From positions 320,297-384,296 of the forward strand of contig MU128926.1 in assembly GCA_014904985.1 (NCBI GenBank): a stretch of DNA of 64,000 nt. Direction: 5' to 3'. The notes below the pieces were generated by a model, which searched no databases, was not told the origin of the DNA, and worked only from the letters and a program-made list of their open reading frames with translations. The stretch is from Hydnum rufescens UP504 (Eukaryota; Basidiomycota; Agaricomycetes; Cantharellales; Hydnaceae). The position numbers and the translations under genes are program-made. How positions within the stretch are numbered: position 1 is the first letter of the stretch; each line of letters opens with the position of its first letter. Of this stretch, positions 11,401 to 21,306 are shown in pieces.

Positions 11401-11559
11401 TTTCTTGTTCGTGCAGGGCGAAGTCGAGCGAGTGGGAAAGAGGGCCCGCAATGACCGATTGAGTGGTGTTGGTGCGTCAGTTCGACACAGTCCCTTTACC
11501 CAGCTTAACATCCACTTTATGATCTATCAGGGAGGACACTCCCGCTCGCGGAGTATTAA
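8441..11559 (+). CDS. Carnitine O-acetyltransferase
   Basis: Moves acetyl groups between CoA and carnitine so that they can cross peroxisomal and mitochondrial membranes. The multi-exon plus-strand gene shows the carnitine/choline acyltransferase pattern throughout: LPVPSLEGSARKYL near the start, PVVLALNPFFVLE, DDPTPSR, LFGTARIPTD, IVIIRRGQF, GVLTTENRKHWATLR, ANGAAGINFE followed by the catalytic-His motif HTGVDG, ITKHSFSPDAFVQMAFQ, YEPAMTKAFLHGRTE, SSKHLQTRRFLDT and the terminal GVGRTLPLAEY. I chose the ATG at 8441 (MAIPTPNP); an in-frame ATG at 8399 is also possible. About a dozen introns are needed; one at 9943 uses a GC donor in a perfect AG/GCAAGT context. No frameshift is needed. The protein ends AEY, not a PTS1-like SKL. 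Its 5' flank is copied beside F-box copy B. Confidence 0.9.
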
Positions 11560-12040
11560 GACTGGGATGGCATACACTTTCTGTTGTAGATTACCGTTGC
11601 ATTGTATAGCATTGTTTGTATGTACTTTGCCTTGTCCGTATTGTCTGCCTAACGTGTAGCCGCCGATGCTGACTGACTAACGCAGATCTCCCTGTACTGG
11701 ATCATCCAATACAGGTAATTAATTATGTTGATCCCCTGTCCTTAGGTATCGTCACGCGGCCGACATTTCGCTGGCGATTTGTTAGTCTGATCCTAGGGTG
11801 GCTTTCTGTCCGCACCGTTTGTTATTCGATGTTCTTAGATGCGTCACCTTGCACACATCTGACTGCGGACACAAGCTTTTCAAATTCCCATGCGAGTGTT
11901 GTCTACATTTAGTACCACGAGTTCTCCTTTTCTGAGCTCTGGCCTTCCGTCATCATTCCCTTGAGTTCGTGCATCCATTACACAGCTTGGACCTTCCGAT
12001 AAAACCAGCATCAATACTTCATTACTTGAGGCCACGCGAT
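11560..12040. other. Intergenic stretch behind the acetyltransferase gene
   Basis: 3' flank of the acetyltransferase gene. An imperfect hairpin at 11692-11714 is the only structure seen. The remainder shows no coding pattern. Confidence 0.4.
11692..11714. repeat. Imperfect palindrome downstream of the acetyltransferase gene
   Basis: CTGTACTGGAT and ATCCAATACAG form an 11-base stem with one mismatch around a single central C, about 135 bases past the stop codon. It could fold in the 3' end of the transcript or be a remnant of an element end. Function unknown. Confidence 0.4.
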
Positions 12041-12695
12041 AAGGGGGTCCATCGTATTCTTGCCAGGATTGGTGTTTGCACGCCCTGGCGAAGTATTCTT
12101 TGTTTTGTCGGCGCCTAGATGTTCATTACTCCTGTAGTCGTGTAATGTCTCCACACACTATCGATATTACATACGGAAGCTTGGTAAAGAGTTAAGCCAG
12201 ATGCAGAGTGCATATCAGACAATGTCCAGGGAAAAAGCTCTTTGTACTTTCTCATGTTGGATATGCATGGACCCATTCTTCGATAGCTTGCTTAGAGTTG
12301 GGCACTCGGTGTCAGCATCGATATCATCACCGGGGGTGGGCGAGCTCACTTCCGTACAGGGCGTTCAGGTGCATAGTACTAGCGTCCATTTCAGGAAAGG
12401 AAAGGCTAGTGGTGCAGGGAATGGGAGGCGCCGCAGGCAGTAATGTTCTGTGAACTACTCGATGATCTTCATCATCATTTGGAGTGCACCGATGGAGGGA
12501 CAGACTGAGCCTATTTACTGTTCGCCTGATCTAGATGGGAAGTGCAACAAATCAAAGACAAGAAGTCGCAATGCGTTGGGGGATATTGGCCTATATTAGC
12601 CCCTGAGACGCCGAGATGCCGAAGCACCCGAAATTAACAAGGAGTCACCCACATCTGCTCCCATTGATTACCCCTTTTACTGCAATTTAGTCGCG
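12040..12695. repeat. SEC39 upstream-flank repeat, copy 1
   Basis: Homologous to 16990-17620 and 21940-22740. Landmarks recur in the same order: TTCTTTGTTTTG, CTAGATG or CTAGGTATTC, AAGCTTGGT/AGGCTTGGC, CA..G...GTC.GGG, TCGATAGCTTGCTT, GGGCACT.GGT, ATGATCTTCATCATCA.TTGGAG, GATCTAGATG and AAGCA.CC.AA.TTAAC.A. The third copy sits directly before the intact SEC39 start, so the block is the SEC39 promoter side copied twice more. Small ORFs here are not conserved between copies. Confidence 0.6.
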
Positions 12696-12785
12696 TGGTT
12701 CGGCAATCCAGGTGATATCCTGTCATGCCGCATTTTCATCTCCTTGAAGCGCGACGAGAGCGTGCTGGCGAACACAATTTTTACC
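12695..12785 (+). pseudogene. SEC39 relic 1 (internal exon piece)
   Basis: Matches 23903-23990 inside the intact SEC39 gene, the part coding GDIRRLVMPYLYVLEARRERAG. The shared string GAAGCGCGACGAGAGCGTGC is exact. Just left of it the sequence is the SEC39 upstream flank (TTCGGCA.TCC), so about 1.2 kb of 5' coding sequence is missing. The same junction occurs at 17620. It continues into the F-box tail repeat. Not coding. Confidence 0.6.
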
Positions 12786-13178
12786 CGGACGCCAATGTGG
12801 TAGTTTCCTTGTGTGTAGCAAAGGGGTGATTCTTTTGTCTGCCAGAAACGTGCAATCACGAAATAGACAAAGTGTGGGTGCTTTTCATCTGAGAGAATCT
12901 GATCCAAGAAACCAATGGGGCATCACTAGATTCGATGCCGCTCGATAGCCGCTAAGTACGCAATACATCCTGGAATCGCCATGTGCGCAATGTGTCTGTA
13001 CTACTCTGGCCCCATATCAACAAGATGGATGGTCGAGCGCGTCGCGGGTCCTCATTAAATCTACACTCTCCTGTTAGCAGAGTCGTTCAGGAGTCCGCAC
13101 AAATATCGAAGAGAACCCACAGATGGTCCAAGGTAATCAGCAGCCTAATCGGTCGTCTACTCATTCTCCTCCTCGGGT
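12785..13178. repeat. F-box 3' tail repeat, copy 3 (behind copy E)
   Basis: Same block as behind copies B, C and F. It holds GTAGTTTCCTTGTGTGTAGC, GAGAGAATCTGATCCAAGAA and CATATCAACAAGATGGAT and leads into the end of copy E. Confidence 0.55.
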
Positions 13179-15148
13179 TCAGCCATCGAACGCGTCGTCA
13201 CCCTCCAAAGAAATAACCAGCTCAGTCCATGTAATCTCTGCTTCATCGGCATCCGACCGTCGTTCGTCCAGCTCATGAAATCGATATGGTGTCGGCACCT
13301 CGTTCTCATCGGTGAGATAATCGAAATCCTGGACATAATCTTTGTAGCAATCGTTTTCATGATAGAAGTACGATTCAAGCTTGAGGCACTCAAGGACTTT
13401 GGAGCCATCCTTCCGTTGCCAACGGCCTGATTCAACGTCATCCCATTGCACCTTCGACCTAAAGACGAGGAAACACCCCAACTCGCCAAGGAATTCATCA
13501 ATGAGTGCCTGATCGCGGTCGTTGGACTGGTCGAATAGCCGATGGAATTCCAGGTGTCGGAGACGAGGCAGAATGAGACTCCCGGGAGAAATCAATGCTT
13601 CTTCGTGCGGGGAGCGTAACGCATTGAGAATTTTTATTACGACAGAGCAATTCATACGAATCGCCAAGTCTTGGATAAGAGGAGATGATCGGAACTAAGA
13701 AAGAATGTGCAGCGTCGGCCCGTCAGCGAAGGATGAGAGGGTCCAGGGATCCACTGCAGTTGAGGACTCACAAAGGTCATAAGCATGGGAATAATTTCGC
13801 GCGCATACCGTTCGCTACATTTCGGTAGAAAGAGATCCAAGGAGAGCAGAGCGGGCGCTTTTAGCTCCCCGATCATGTAACGAAAGAATCTTCTCCCGTT
13901 CCTAGCCCCCAATACCAGGCTATGAAGACGGGTCCTGACGGGAATTTCAGGCCAACCTCCGGTTGTCCCATCGGAAGGATAGCGAAGACGTGACAAGATC
14001 AGGCGCTCGAGTTTATCACTACTTCCAAGGATGCGTGCCCAGAAGTGGGGATCCTCTTCCTCCCTGATGCCGGAGAGTCTCAAGGTCACCACGTTATCCA
14101 CTGCGAGGTGCAGGGCCTCCACATTCGTATCTCGCAAGCTGAGGTGCCGCAATGCCGAACCAGATCCTGCACGCGACCCAGATTGAAAGTTCACGCTAAT
14201 GCGATAGAATCGATATATAGAGGACACCAACTTTAACGACTCCAGGGATTTGAGATCGACGGAACGTGTTATGTGGTGAAGAATTCTGGGGTCCCGGAAT
14301 TCCTTATGGAAAGAGAACGCCATCTTGAGGAATGTAGAAACAAATCTTGCTCCCCGACTACGTCACCAAACTTGGCCAGTTCCCATCTTGCTGGAAGATG
14401 GCTATCGACAGTGAAATAAACATCTAATGGCCGAGTCCCTGACCGTTCTAGCCAAAGGGCACGGTGTTCCCGCTTCCACTCTACATGAATGCGAGCCCAC
14501 AGTTGGGTCAGACTGATGGCCACGGCTCTCCATAGTCGACAAATCTGTTGGATGCATTACAACCCCCTGACGGGACGGGTTGGAAAAAGTAGGGTACGGG
14601 CCTGAGATATGCACAATAGAATTTCGGTAGGATCCCCAGCCTCGTCAAGCCAGGAGGTGTACGTAACGAGCAGTATCTTGGCAATAATCTCATTTGGACA
14701 TGATGAAATGGGTGCGACACCGGCACGCAAGAATGCCATGTTGGAATTGGGGATGCACGCTCCTCGCTTAGTCAGCATATATAGTTATTTGGGATGTACC
14801 GACGTACCCTCAAGCGTTTGCTTGAGCTCTGGTCAAACGCTCTATCTTCCCTCTCTAAGTGGCTCCGCACCGATTCCTCAATGCCAGCCCTTCCTCTACA
14901 GTGAATCTCGCCTGGCGCATCAAACGTTCGGCTTTTTTGAGAGCTCCAACGCGAGTGCCAAGACGGTGAATTGCTGATGTTGTGTGTGGATCTCTTCGAA
15001 CGTCTCCTGGCGCCGTTGAAGCAAAGGTGACTGATGGGTGGTTCTTACGATTTTCGCTAAGATCATATAGGAAGGATTCAATACGCTGGGATGTACTAGT
15101 AATGGTCTCGTAATCTATCTTGTCGTCGTCAAAGATACCGTGCGCCAT
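13179..15148 (-). pseudogene. F-box/LRR-like gene copy E, broken by an LTR insertion and an indel
   Basis: Reads as the same gene as copies C and F: N-terminal exon from the ATG at 15148 (MAHGIFDDDKIDYE), the F-box core CPNEIIAKILLVTYTSW, LTQLWARIHVEWKREHRALW, the LRR-like part (DNVVTLRLSGI, RTRLHSLVLGARNG, ELKAPALLSLDLFLPKC) and the acidic last exon (13667-13179). Two lesions break it. A 142-base insert with LTR-like ends (14739-14880) lies in the first exon just before the F-box core. A short deletion near 14275-14290 shifts the frame between SIRN and TRSVDLKSLE. As in copy F, the F-box intron begins with GC (CAG/GCCCGT). This copy is almost surely dead. Confidence 0.75.
14739..14880. mobile_element. 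Putative solo LTR (142 bp) with 6-bp target duplication
   Basis: An insert present only in F-box copy E; copies C and F read straight through the same site. It begins TGTTGGAATTGG and ends CGATTCCTCA, so it has the TG...CA ends of an LTR with an imperfect inverted terminal pair (TGTTGGAAT and ATTCCTCA). It is flanked by identical ATGCCA (14733-14738 and 14881-14886). Inside is a TATA-like CATATATAG near 14777. The ends recall Ty1/copia-type LTRs. The size is small, as in terminal-repeat retrotransposons in miniature. A MITE is the other possibility. Confidence 0.6.
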
Positions 15149-15149
15149 C

Positions 15150-16170
15150 TCTTGCAGTTCGGCTCACACGATGGTACAGGCCACTAGCATTCTCTGCCGG
15201 GCAGCTCTCTTCTCAACCACCGCGATTGGTCGAACTGCTCTGCGTCAGTATTTTGGGTATCAAGGATTGTGCCCAACTTCTGTTCAACTCCATACAATTC
15301 TGCAATTCAAGGGCTAGACTTAACCCAAAACATATCCCGTCTCGTTCCTCTAATCAAGCAAGTTCGGGCTGTCTCTGGAAGTGGCGTATGAAAATTTTGT
15401 TCATCGATCTTCCCCATCAATCGCTCCTCAGCTGGTGCTCTATCTCGCTCTCTTTTGCGATTGTTATTTCTGCAGTGCTCGATCGGGGGCTGATTTCGTG
15501 CGGGCGTAGCAGCGGCACTTGAGGAGCGGATGCTGATGTCAAATCGGCCACACCACGGTGAGATGTTGGTGCTGTTGATGCAGTGTCGTGGGAGCTGACC
15601 AGAGTACAGTAGTGAACGATGCGCTGGTCAGCACCGATACGCACGAAATCTACCAAATTTCCAATACTTCACGCACAGAACACCGCGAAGAATTTAAAGC
15701 ATCCCCTCTTGCCAAAGTTTTTGCTTTCTCGTGACACCATCACGCACACTTTGGACCTCCTCGGGTCCCCGGTGTGATAAGTTGTTTCTACTGAGGCGGG
15801 GAGACATAGCCAGATCACCTCGACTGGTGCCTGCTGGCCAACTTGGCTATAATAGTCAGTGACAATAGTATATTTGGTAGGACATCATTGCTCATAGACC
15901 TGATCAAATGTTTGTTTACATGCGGCGGTTAGGAGACCTCCGTATTGCGGTTGTCATTCACGTCTACCGCTGCCCTCTAAACCCGATTCTTTGCTCCTCG
16001 CATATCATTCTCTACCGACGACGATGGTACCTCATCACACGGCTGTGTTCTCTGATACGTCTTAACATATCCGGCTGCAGTTCGGGATGTGTGACATCGC
16101 CCAATCCGGCTATGAATCTAGACTGGACCACACGACGGGGATGAGAAAGGACCTGGGCGGGTTTTATAAA
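15150..16170. other. Intergenic stretch, no gene recognised
   Basis: Lies upstream of F-box copy E. Several short ORFs occur but none resembles a known protein or recurs in another copy. The left arm of a 31-base inverted repeat lies inside it; the right arm lies just beyond, at 16250-16280. Confidence 0.4.
15599..15629. repeat. Inverted repeat, left arm (31 bp, exact)
   Basis: The 31 bases here are the exact reverse complement of 16250-16280, and the match extends four more bases (GCAC) after one mismatch. The arms enclose about 620 bases with no recognisable gene. Confidence 0.7.
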
Positions 16171-16249
16171 GATAATCGTGCTTCGTCCTAGGTTTGGAAA
16201 CTTGCCATATTTCTCACCGCGATGTGAAGGTGAGCGTCAGGAGAGTGCC

Positions 16250-16280
16250 GACCAGCGCATCGTTCACTACTGTACTCTGG
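16250..16280. repeat. Inverted repeat, right arm (31 bp, exact)
   Basis: Partner of 15599-15629. This arm belongs to the duplicated block shared with about 21120-21200, where only its first half (GCGCATCGTTCACTA) is kept, so the left arm was probably derived from this one by a local inverted copy. Confidence 0.7.
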
Positions 16281-16289
16281 CCATTGCAC

Positions 16290-16770
16290 TTATAGTACCT
16301 GGTGCATTTCTGCACCTTTTAGGGCAGATGGTTTTCCGTCCTGTAACCCACTCTTCCACCAGGCCGTCCCATAGCGTCCCCGTCCTCCCTGCTCCAGGCC
16401 TTTTATCGCTTCTTTACCTGCATCTTGAATGTTATCGAGTTCCATGCCTGTGATAAATGCGGTACGCCAATCCCCCCATCGACGCTCAAACAAGTCTCGA
16501 TCCGCGAGGGTTGCTGCTAGAGAATGGAAGGCATCAAGATCGACCATGTTGAATCTGAGACCGTTAGCCGCGGTATCTAGTATTCTAGATGACCTCACGG
16601 CGACCCGATAGCGTCGCCGACGGCGTCTTTTCAGAGAACGATTCGCAGCATGGAGGCTCGCAGACCTCCTAATGCCGAATTCACAGTTGACTGGATTATA
16701 CCCTGAAGTTCAGAAAGGTGTGTATCCTCTGGCTCCCCGACGTTTGGACCGTCAGGCCATTATGGCATCG
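16290..16770 (-). pseudogene. Unknown gene, decayed copy H2
   Basis: Paralogue of the block at 21307-21800. Shared protein-level stretches on the minus strand are GPN.GE.EDT.LSE.QG, then ILD.AA, FNM.DLD.FHSLAATLADRD, ERR.GDWR.AFIT. In this copy the first part hits a stop after ASMLRIVL and changes frame before RSSRILDTAANG. I do not recognise the family. The kept part is mostly helical and charged. Confidence 0.4.
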
Positions 16771-16989
16771 CTGAGATCAAGCCGACACGGCGCGACGCTG
16801 GGCGAGAGCTATGGCTTCAGTTCATGGTGGATCGTCATCATACTCATTATTACTCCGTCGGCAATCATATTGATCAAGCCGTCCGCGACCCTCGTCGATG
16901 GCGCGTCAACCAAGGTTAGAGAGAGCATTTCATACGGTGAATCAAATGGAAGCATGGCACTGCGTGTTGCGCGGTCACAATAAACATTC

Positions 16990-17620
16990 GAATAGTGAGG
17001 ACCAAGCAATAATGCGGTCTATCATATTCTTGCCATGGGTTGTGGCTTGGCATTTTCGCACCGCGATTAAGCGTTCTTTGTTTTGCATGAACATTGATGG
17101 AAGAATACCACCTAGGTATTCGTGGTCACAATTTGAAACCTAGGGACATCGGTAATATAATGTCTGTGCTAACTGTCGATTTTATATGCAAACGATGGGC
17201 CTCTGTATGCAGGCTTGGCCAAATTACTGTAAGAAATGAAGCCTAAGTGTGCACCGGAAAGTCTCAGGGGGAAAAGGCCCTTTGTACCTTGCGTTCCGTA
17301 TGTACGGACCCAAGTTTCAATAGCTTGATTTAATGCTCGGGCAGCCAATACTGTTTTCTACGATCTTCATCATCACTTGGAGTCCGCCAATGGATGGATA
17401 GACTCAGTCTATTCAGTGCGGTCCTGATTTAGATGCGAGATACAGCAAATCGAGAGCAAGAACATCCAGAGATTGTGGCATCATGGAGGGATATTGCTAT
17501 ATTAGGACCTGGACCGCTGCCTAGACCCCAAGAATGGATGCTGAAGCATCCAAAGTTAACCAAGAATCAAGTACGGGATTGAGGGTTCCCATTGCTTACC
17601 CCTTTAATTTAGTCACGTTG
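16990..17620. repeat. SEC39 upstream-flank repeat, copy 2
   Basis: Second copy of the block seen at 12040-12695 and 21940-22740. It holds GGCTTGG.ATT, TTCTTTGTTTTG, ACATTGATGG, AAACCTAGGG and ATCTTCATCATCACTTGGAG in the same order. Together with relic H2 on its left and the SEC39 relic on its right it reproduces the arrangement around the intact SEC39 gene. Confidence 0.6.
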
Positions 17621-17715
17621 TTCGGCAGTCCAGGTGATATTCGTCGGCTTGTCATGTCCTCGAAGCACGAGAGCGTGCCGGCGAATACGACCCTAGTTTA
17701 CCGGGATGCCAACGG
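17620..17715 (+). pseudogene. SEC39 relic 2 (internal exon piece)
   Basis: Same fused junction as relic 1: TTCGGCAGTCC from the SEC39 5' flank is joined to AGGTGATATTCGTCGGCTTG, the internal coding segment for GDIRRLVM. It goes on to GAGAGCGTGCCGGCGAA and ACGACCCTAGTTTACC, which match 23960-23990. A short deletion removes the part coding PYLY. Not coding. The shared junction means relics 1 and 2 descend from one truncated ancestor. Confidence 0.6.
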
Positions 17716-18023
17716 AGTAGTTTCCTCCTGTCTAGCAAAGCAGTGATTTTTTTTCTCCCAGGAATAACACGTAGTCACAAAATAGACAAGGCATGGCCAT
17801 CACTGATCCAAGAAATCACTAGATATGATGCCGGTCGATAGCCGTTAGGTACACAATACATGGTAGAATCACCACACGCGCCACGGGTCCGCACCACCCT
17901 GGCCCTATATCAACAAGTCAACAAGATGGATAGTCGAGAGCCTCGTGGGCACTTTCTCCTGTTGGCAATGCCATTCAGAGGGTGTTGGTACAAATGTCAG
18001 AGAGAACCCACGCTGTCAGCTGG
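17715..18023. repeat. F-box 3' tail repeat, copy 4 (behind copy F)
   Basis: Same block as the other tails, starting GTAGTTTCCTCCTGTCTAGC and containing CTAGATATGATGCCGGTCGA and AACAAGATGGATAGTCGAG. A small tandem CAACAAGT occurs near 17910. Confidence 0.55.
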
Positions 18024-19825
18024 TCAAAGGTGATCAGCAGCGTAATCGATCATATACACATCCCCTTCGGATTCAGCATCGAGCCCATCATCGTCCCCTG
18101 AAGTATACTCCCCGTCATCCCATACGGTCTCTGCCTCATCGGCATCCGACCGTCGTTCGTCCAGCTCGTGAAATATATATGGTGTCGGCTTCCCGTCGGG
18201 AACACAAACGAAATTCTGGACATAATCATGGAAACAATCGCCTTCATCATAGAGGAATGATTCAAGCTTGAGGCATTTGAGTGCTTTGGAGTCAACGTCC
18301 CGTTGCCAACAGCCTGATTCGACGTCACACCCTTGCATCTTCAATCTAAAGATGAGGAAATACTCCAACTCCTCAAGGAACTCGTCAAGAAGGGCATCAT
18401 TACGATCCTCGAACAACCGATCGAATTCCAGGAGTCGGAGATGAGGCAGGAGGATATTTTCGGAAGAATCCAACGCTTCCTCGGTGTACGGCGAACGTAA
18501 TGCGTTGAGAACTTTAATTGCGACAGAGCGATTCATACGAATTGTCAAGTCTTCGATAAGAGGAGATGACCGGAACTAAGAAAGAGGGTGCAGTGTCGGT
18601 CTGTGAGCCAAGGACGAATGTGCGAAGCGATCAACTGAGGACTCACAAGGGTCATAAGCATGGGAGTAATTTCACGCGCATACCGTTCGCTACACTTTGG
18701 TAGACAGAGATCCAAGGAGAGCAGAGCGGGCGCTTTTAGCTCCCCGATCATGTAACGAAAGAATCTTCTCCCATTCCCAACTCCCAATACCAGGCTATGA
18801 AGGCGGGTCCTGACGGGAATTTCAGGCCAACCTCCGGTTGTCCCGTCGGAAGGATAGCGAAGACGTGACAAGATCAGGCGCTCGAGTCTACCACTACTTC
18901 CAAGGATGCGGGCCCAGAAGTGAGGATTCTCTTCCTCTGCGATGCCGGAGAGTCTCAAGGTCACCACGTTATCCACTGCGAGGTGCAGGGCCTCCACATT
19001 CGTATCTTGCAAGCTGAGGTGCCGCAATGCCGAACCAGATCCTGCACGCGACCCGGATTGAAAGTTCACGCTAATGCTATAGAATCCATCTATAGAGGAC
19101 ACCAACTTCAACGACTCCAGGGATTTGAGATCGATGGAACGTGTTACGCGACGAAGAAATTCTCCGGCGATGCGGCCCCCGGGATTCCTTATGGAAAGAG
19201 AACGCCATCTTGAGGAATGTAGAAACAAATCTCGCTCCCCGACTATGTCACCGGCCGGTTCCCATCTTTCTGGTGGACGGCTATCGACAGTGAGATAAAC
19301 ATCTAATGGACGAGTCCCCGACCGTTCTAGCCAAAGGGTGCGCTGTTTCCGATTCCATTCCACATGAATGCGAGCCCATAGTTGGGTCAGACTGATGGCC
19401 ACGGCTCTCCATAGTGGAGACACCTGTTAGATGCATTACAATTCCCTGACGAGACGAGTTGAAGAAAGTAGAGTACGAGCCTGAGATATGCACAATAGAA
19501 TTTCGGTAGGATCCCCAGCCTCGTCAAGCCCAGAGGTGTACGCAACGAGCAGTATTCTGGCAATAATCTCATTTGGACATGCCGAAATGGGTGCGACACC
19601 GGCACGCAAGAATGCCAGTTCTTCCTCTGCAACGAGCCTCGCCTGGCGGATCATAATTTCGGCTTCTTCGAGAGCTGCAATGTGAGCACTAAGACGGTGA
19701 ACCGCTGATCTGGTTCGTGGATATCTTCGAATGTCTCCTGCCGTTGTCGGAACGGGGGGGACTGATGGGTGGTGATATTCTTCGCTAAGATCATGTAGAA
19801 AGGATTCGATACGCTGGGACGTCAT
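18024..19825 (-). CDS. F-box/LRR-like protein, copy F (apparently intact)
   Basis: The best preserved member of the family. Exon 1 from the ATG at 19825 (MTSQRIESFLHDL) carries a helical region (ALEEAEIMIRQARLVAEEEL) and the F-box core PISACPNEIIARILLVAY near residue 79. The first intron, with an unusual CAG/GCTCGT donor, splits ISQ/VSPLWRAVAISL; the usual VSRLW has Pro here. The long middle exon (about 19430-18650) has leucine-rich segments: LDVYLTVD, DNVVTLRLSGI, RLERLILSRLRYP, RTRLHSLVLGVGNG and ELKAPALLSLDL. After a second intron the last exon (about 18585-18024) ends in an acidic tail. It probably recruits targets to an SCF ubiquitin ligase (inferred from the F-box). The N-terminal extension seen in copy C is lost, so translation likely starts at the second methionine. 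Confidence 0.7.
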
Positions 19826-20472
19826 GGTCTTGTAATCTACGCCGGTGTCGTCGAGGACATTAGCAGTTCAGCTCACGTGATGGCATAACCCTGGCGAGTT
19901 TGCGCTCATCGGCCGAACACTTTGTCTCTAGTGGCGTGGCTGTGTGACATATTGCTACGCCGATCTCGGTGGGTGAGGCAGATATGACTGCGCGGGTGGA
20001 TGGGATTATTCCCCACTCTCACGACTAAGCCAGTAGATAAAATGAAGGGTGGGTGGGTTGGGAAAGAAGTTGGTTGGCGGAGACCCCCGCAGACACGAAT
20101 AGCGAGACGCGCGCGACGACGGCCCGAAGCAAACCCGCTCCCGCCGGCTCGGCCGTCCAGCCCCTCTGCGTCGTCGTGCTTTTGGACTAAGAGGAATATA
20201 ATACAATACCTCCGAGAGGGTACTGTGGAATCGAAATAGTGTCGTTACAGCAGCCAGCTTGTACCCCTCTGCCAGTCAGTCCCCAGCCAGTTAATATTAT
20301 GCCTACATAACATACAAATCTCGTTTTCACCTTTCAGCCGCCTCAAATCAGTGGATCTCCCTCGTGGCTTTCTCTCGGACCTAAATGCTTCCGTCGATCC
20401 CTCCCAGACATCAAGGACTTCCTCGGTCGCCGGGCAGCCAACATCCTGCCTCCCAGCATTTAGCAGCTACGA
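19826..20472. other. Intergenic stretch, GC-rich in part
   Basis: Holds the degraded start-side flank of copy F (GTAGATTACAAGACC), then a GC-rich part (20040-20170) with CGCGCGACGACGG-like words. No gene recognised. Confidence 0.4.
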
Positions 20473-21051
20473 ATGACACGCATTTCGAAGAAAATTTCTG
20501 GATCAACCCCATACGTGTCTGATCAGGAGAGGAATCGAAACCGATGGCTCCGGGAACTTGCGCAGGAAACAGCCGAGATCTACAGGGGCCATGCCACCAG
20601 AGGAATTCTTGGGAAGCTATCTTAAAGTACCCTGTGCCATGCCTGACATAGAGAGATCACCATTCGGAGGTTTCCCACCCGGGGAAATGAATCTGGCTTC
20701 ATCTTTCGTGTGTATTCGCTTTTAACAATTTGCGGGTTGTAAATTTACTAAGGGATAGTTAGCAAGATTGATTTTGTCAGTCAATATATTGAACCTCAGT
20801 TCAAGTTTGTTCACACTTCAAAACCGGACCCGAAGTGCGATGGTTGCGGGACCGATATTGGCTTGTATAAGCTTTCGGATAGCACGCTGGGCTACTCTGC
20901 CTCCGACCATATGGGCAGTACCAATTTCGCAAGCATGGATCTGTTTATTGAGGTCAAGTCTTCAAATTCAGAGGATGGTTTTGACGATTCTCTTCCCTTT
21001 GAAGCGTGTTCTGGCTCAGGGACATTAGCTCGAGGTCAACTCGCTTTCTAA
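20473..21051 (+). pseudogene. FunK1-like protein kinase, N-terminal fragment
   Basis: The reading matches the N-terminal part of fungal-type (FunK1) kinases, a large Agaricomycete family: WLRELAQETAEIYR, then MPPEEFLGSYLKVP, an intron at about 20709-20770, DFVSQYIEPQFKFVHT, DHMGSTNFASMDLFIEVK and FEACSGSGTLARGQLAF. A one-base surplus in a G run (20585-20588) shifts frame between IYR and MPPEEF. A TAA at 21049 ends the frame at ARGQLAF, where the family normally continues into the kinase domain; no kinase motifs follow. It is a truncated relic whatever the status of the frameshift. Confidence 0.65.
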
Positions 21052-21306
21052 TAACTTCACTGTGAAGGACCCTGGCCTGGTTCATCCTAGGTTTGGAATA
21101 TTTCTCACAGCGATGTGAAGGTGCATGCCTGGGAGAGGGTGTGTGCCGACTGCGGAATAGGCAAGCGCATCGTTCACTAATCTCGTGATAGTATTTATAA
21201 TGTCTCGAGCAATTCTCGCTCGTTGGGGTGGATAATTTCCCATCCTGGACCCTATTCTTCCGTCAAGCCGTCCCACAGTGCCCCTATCTTCCTTGCTCAT
21301 CATCTT

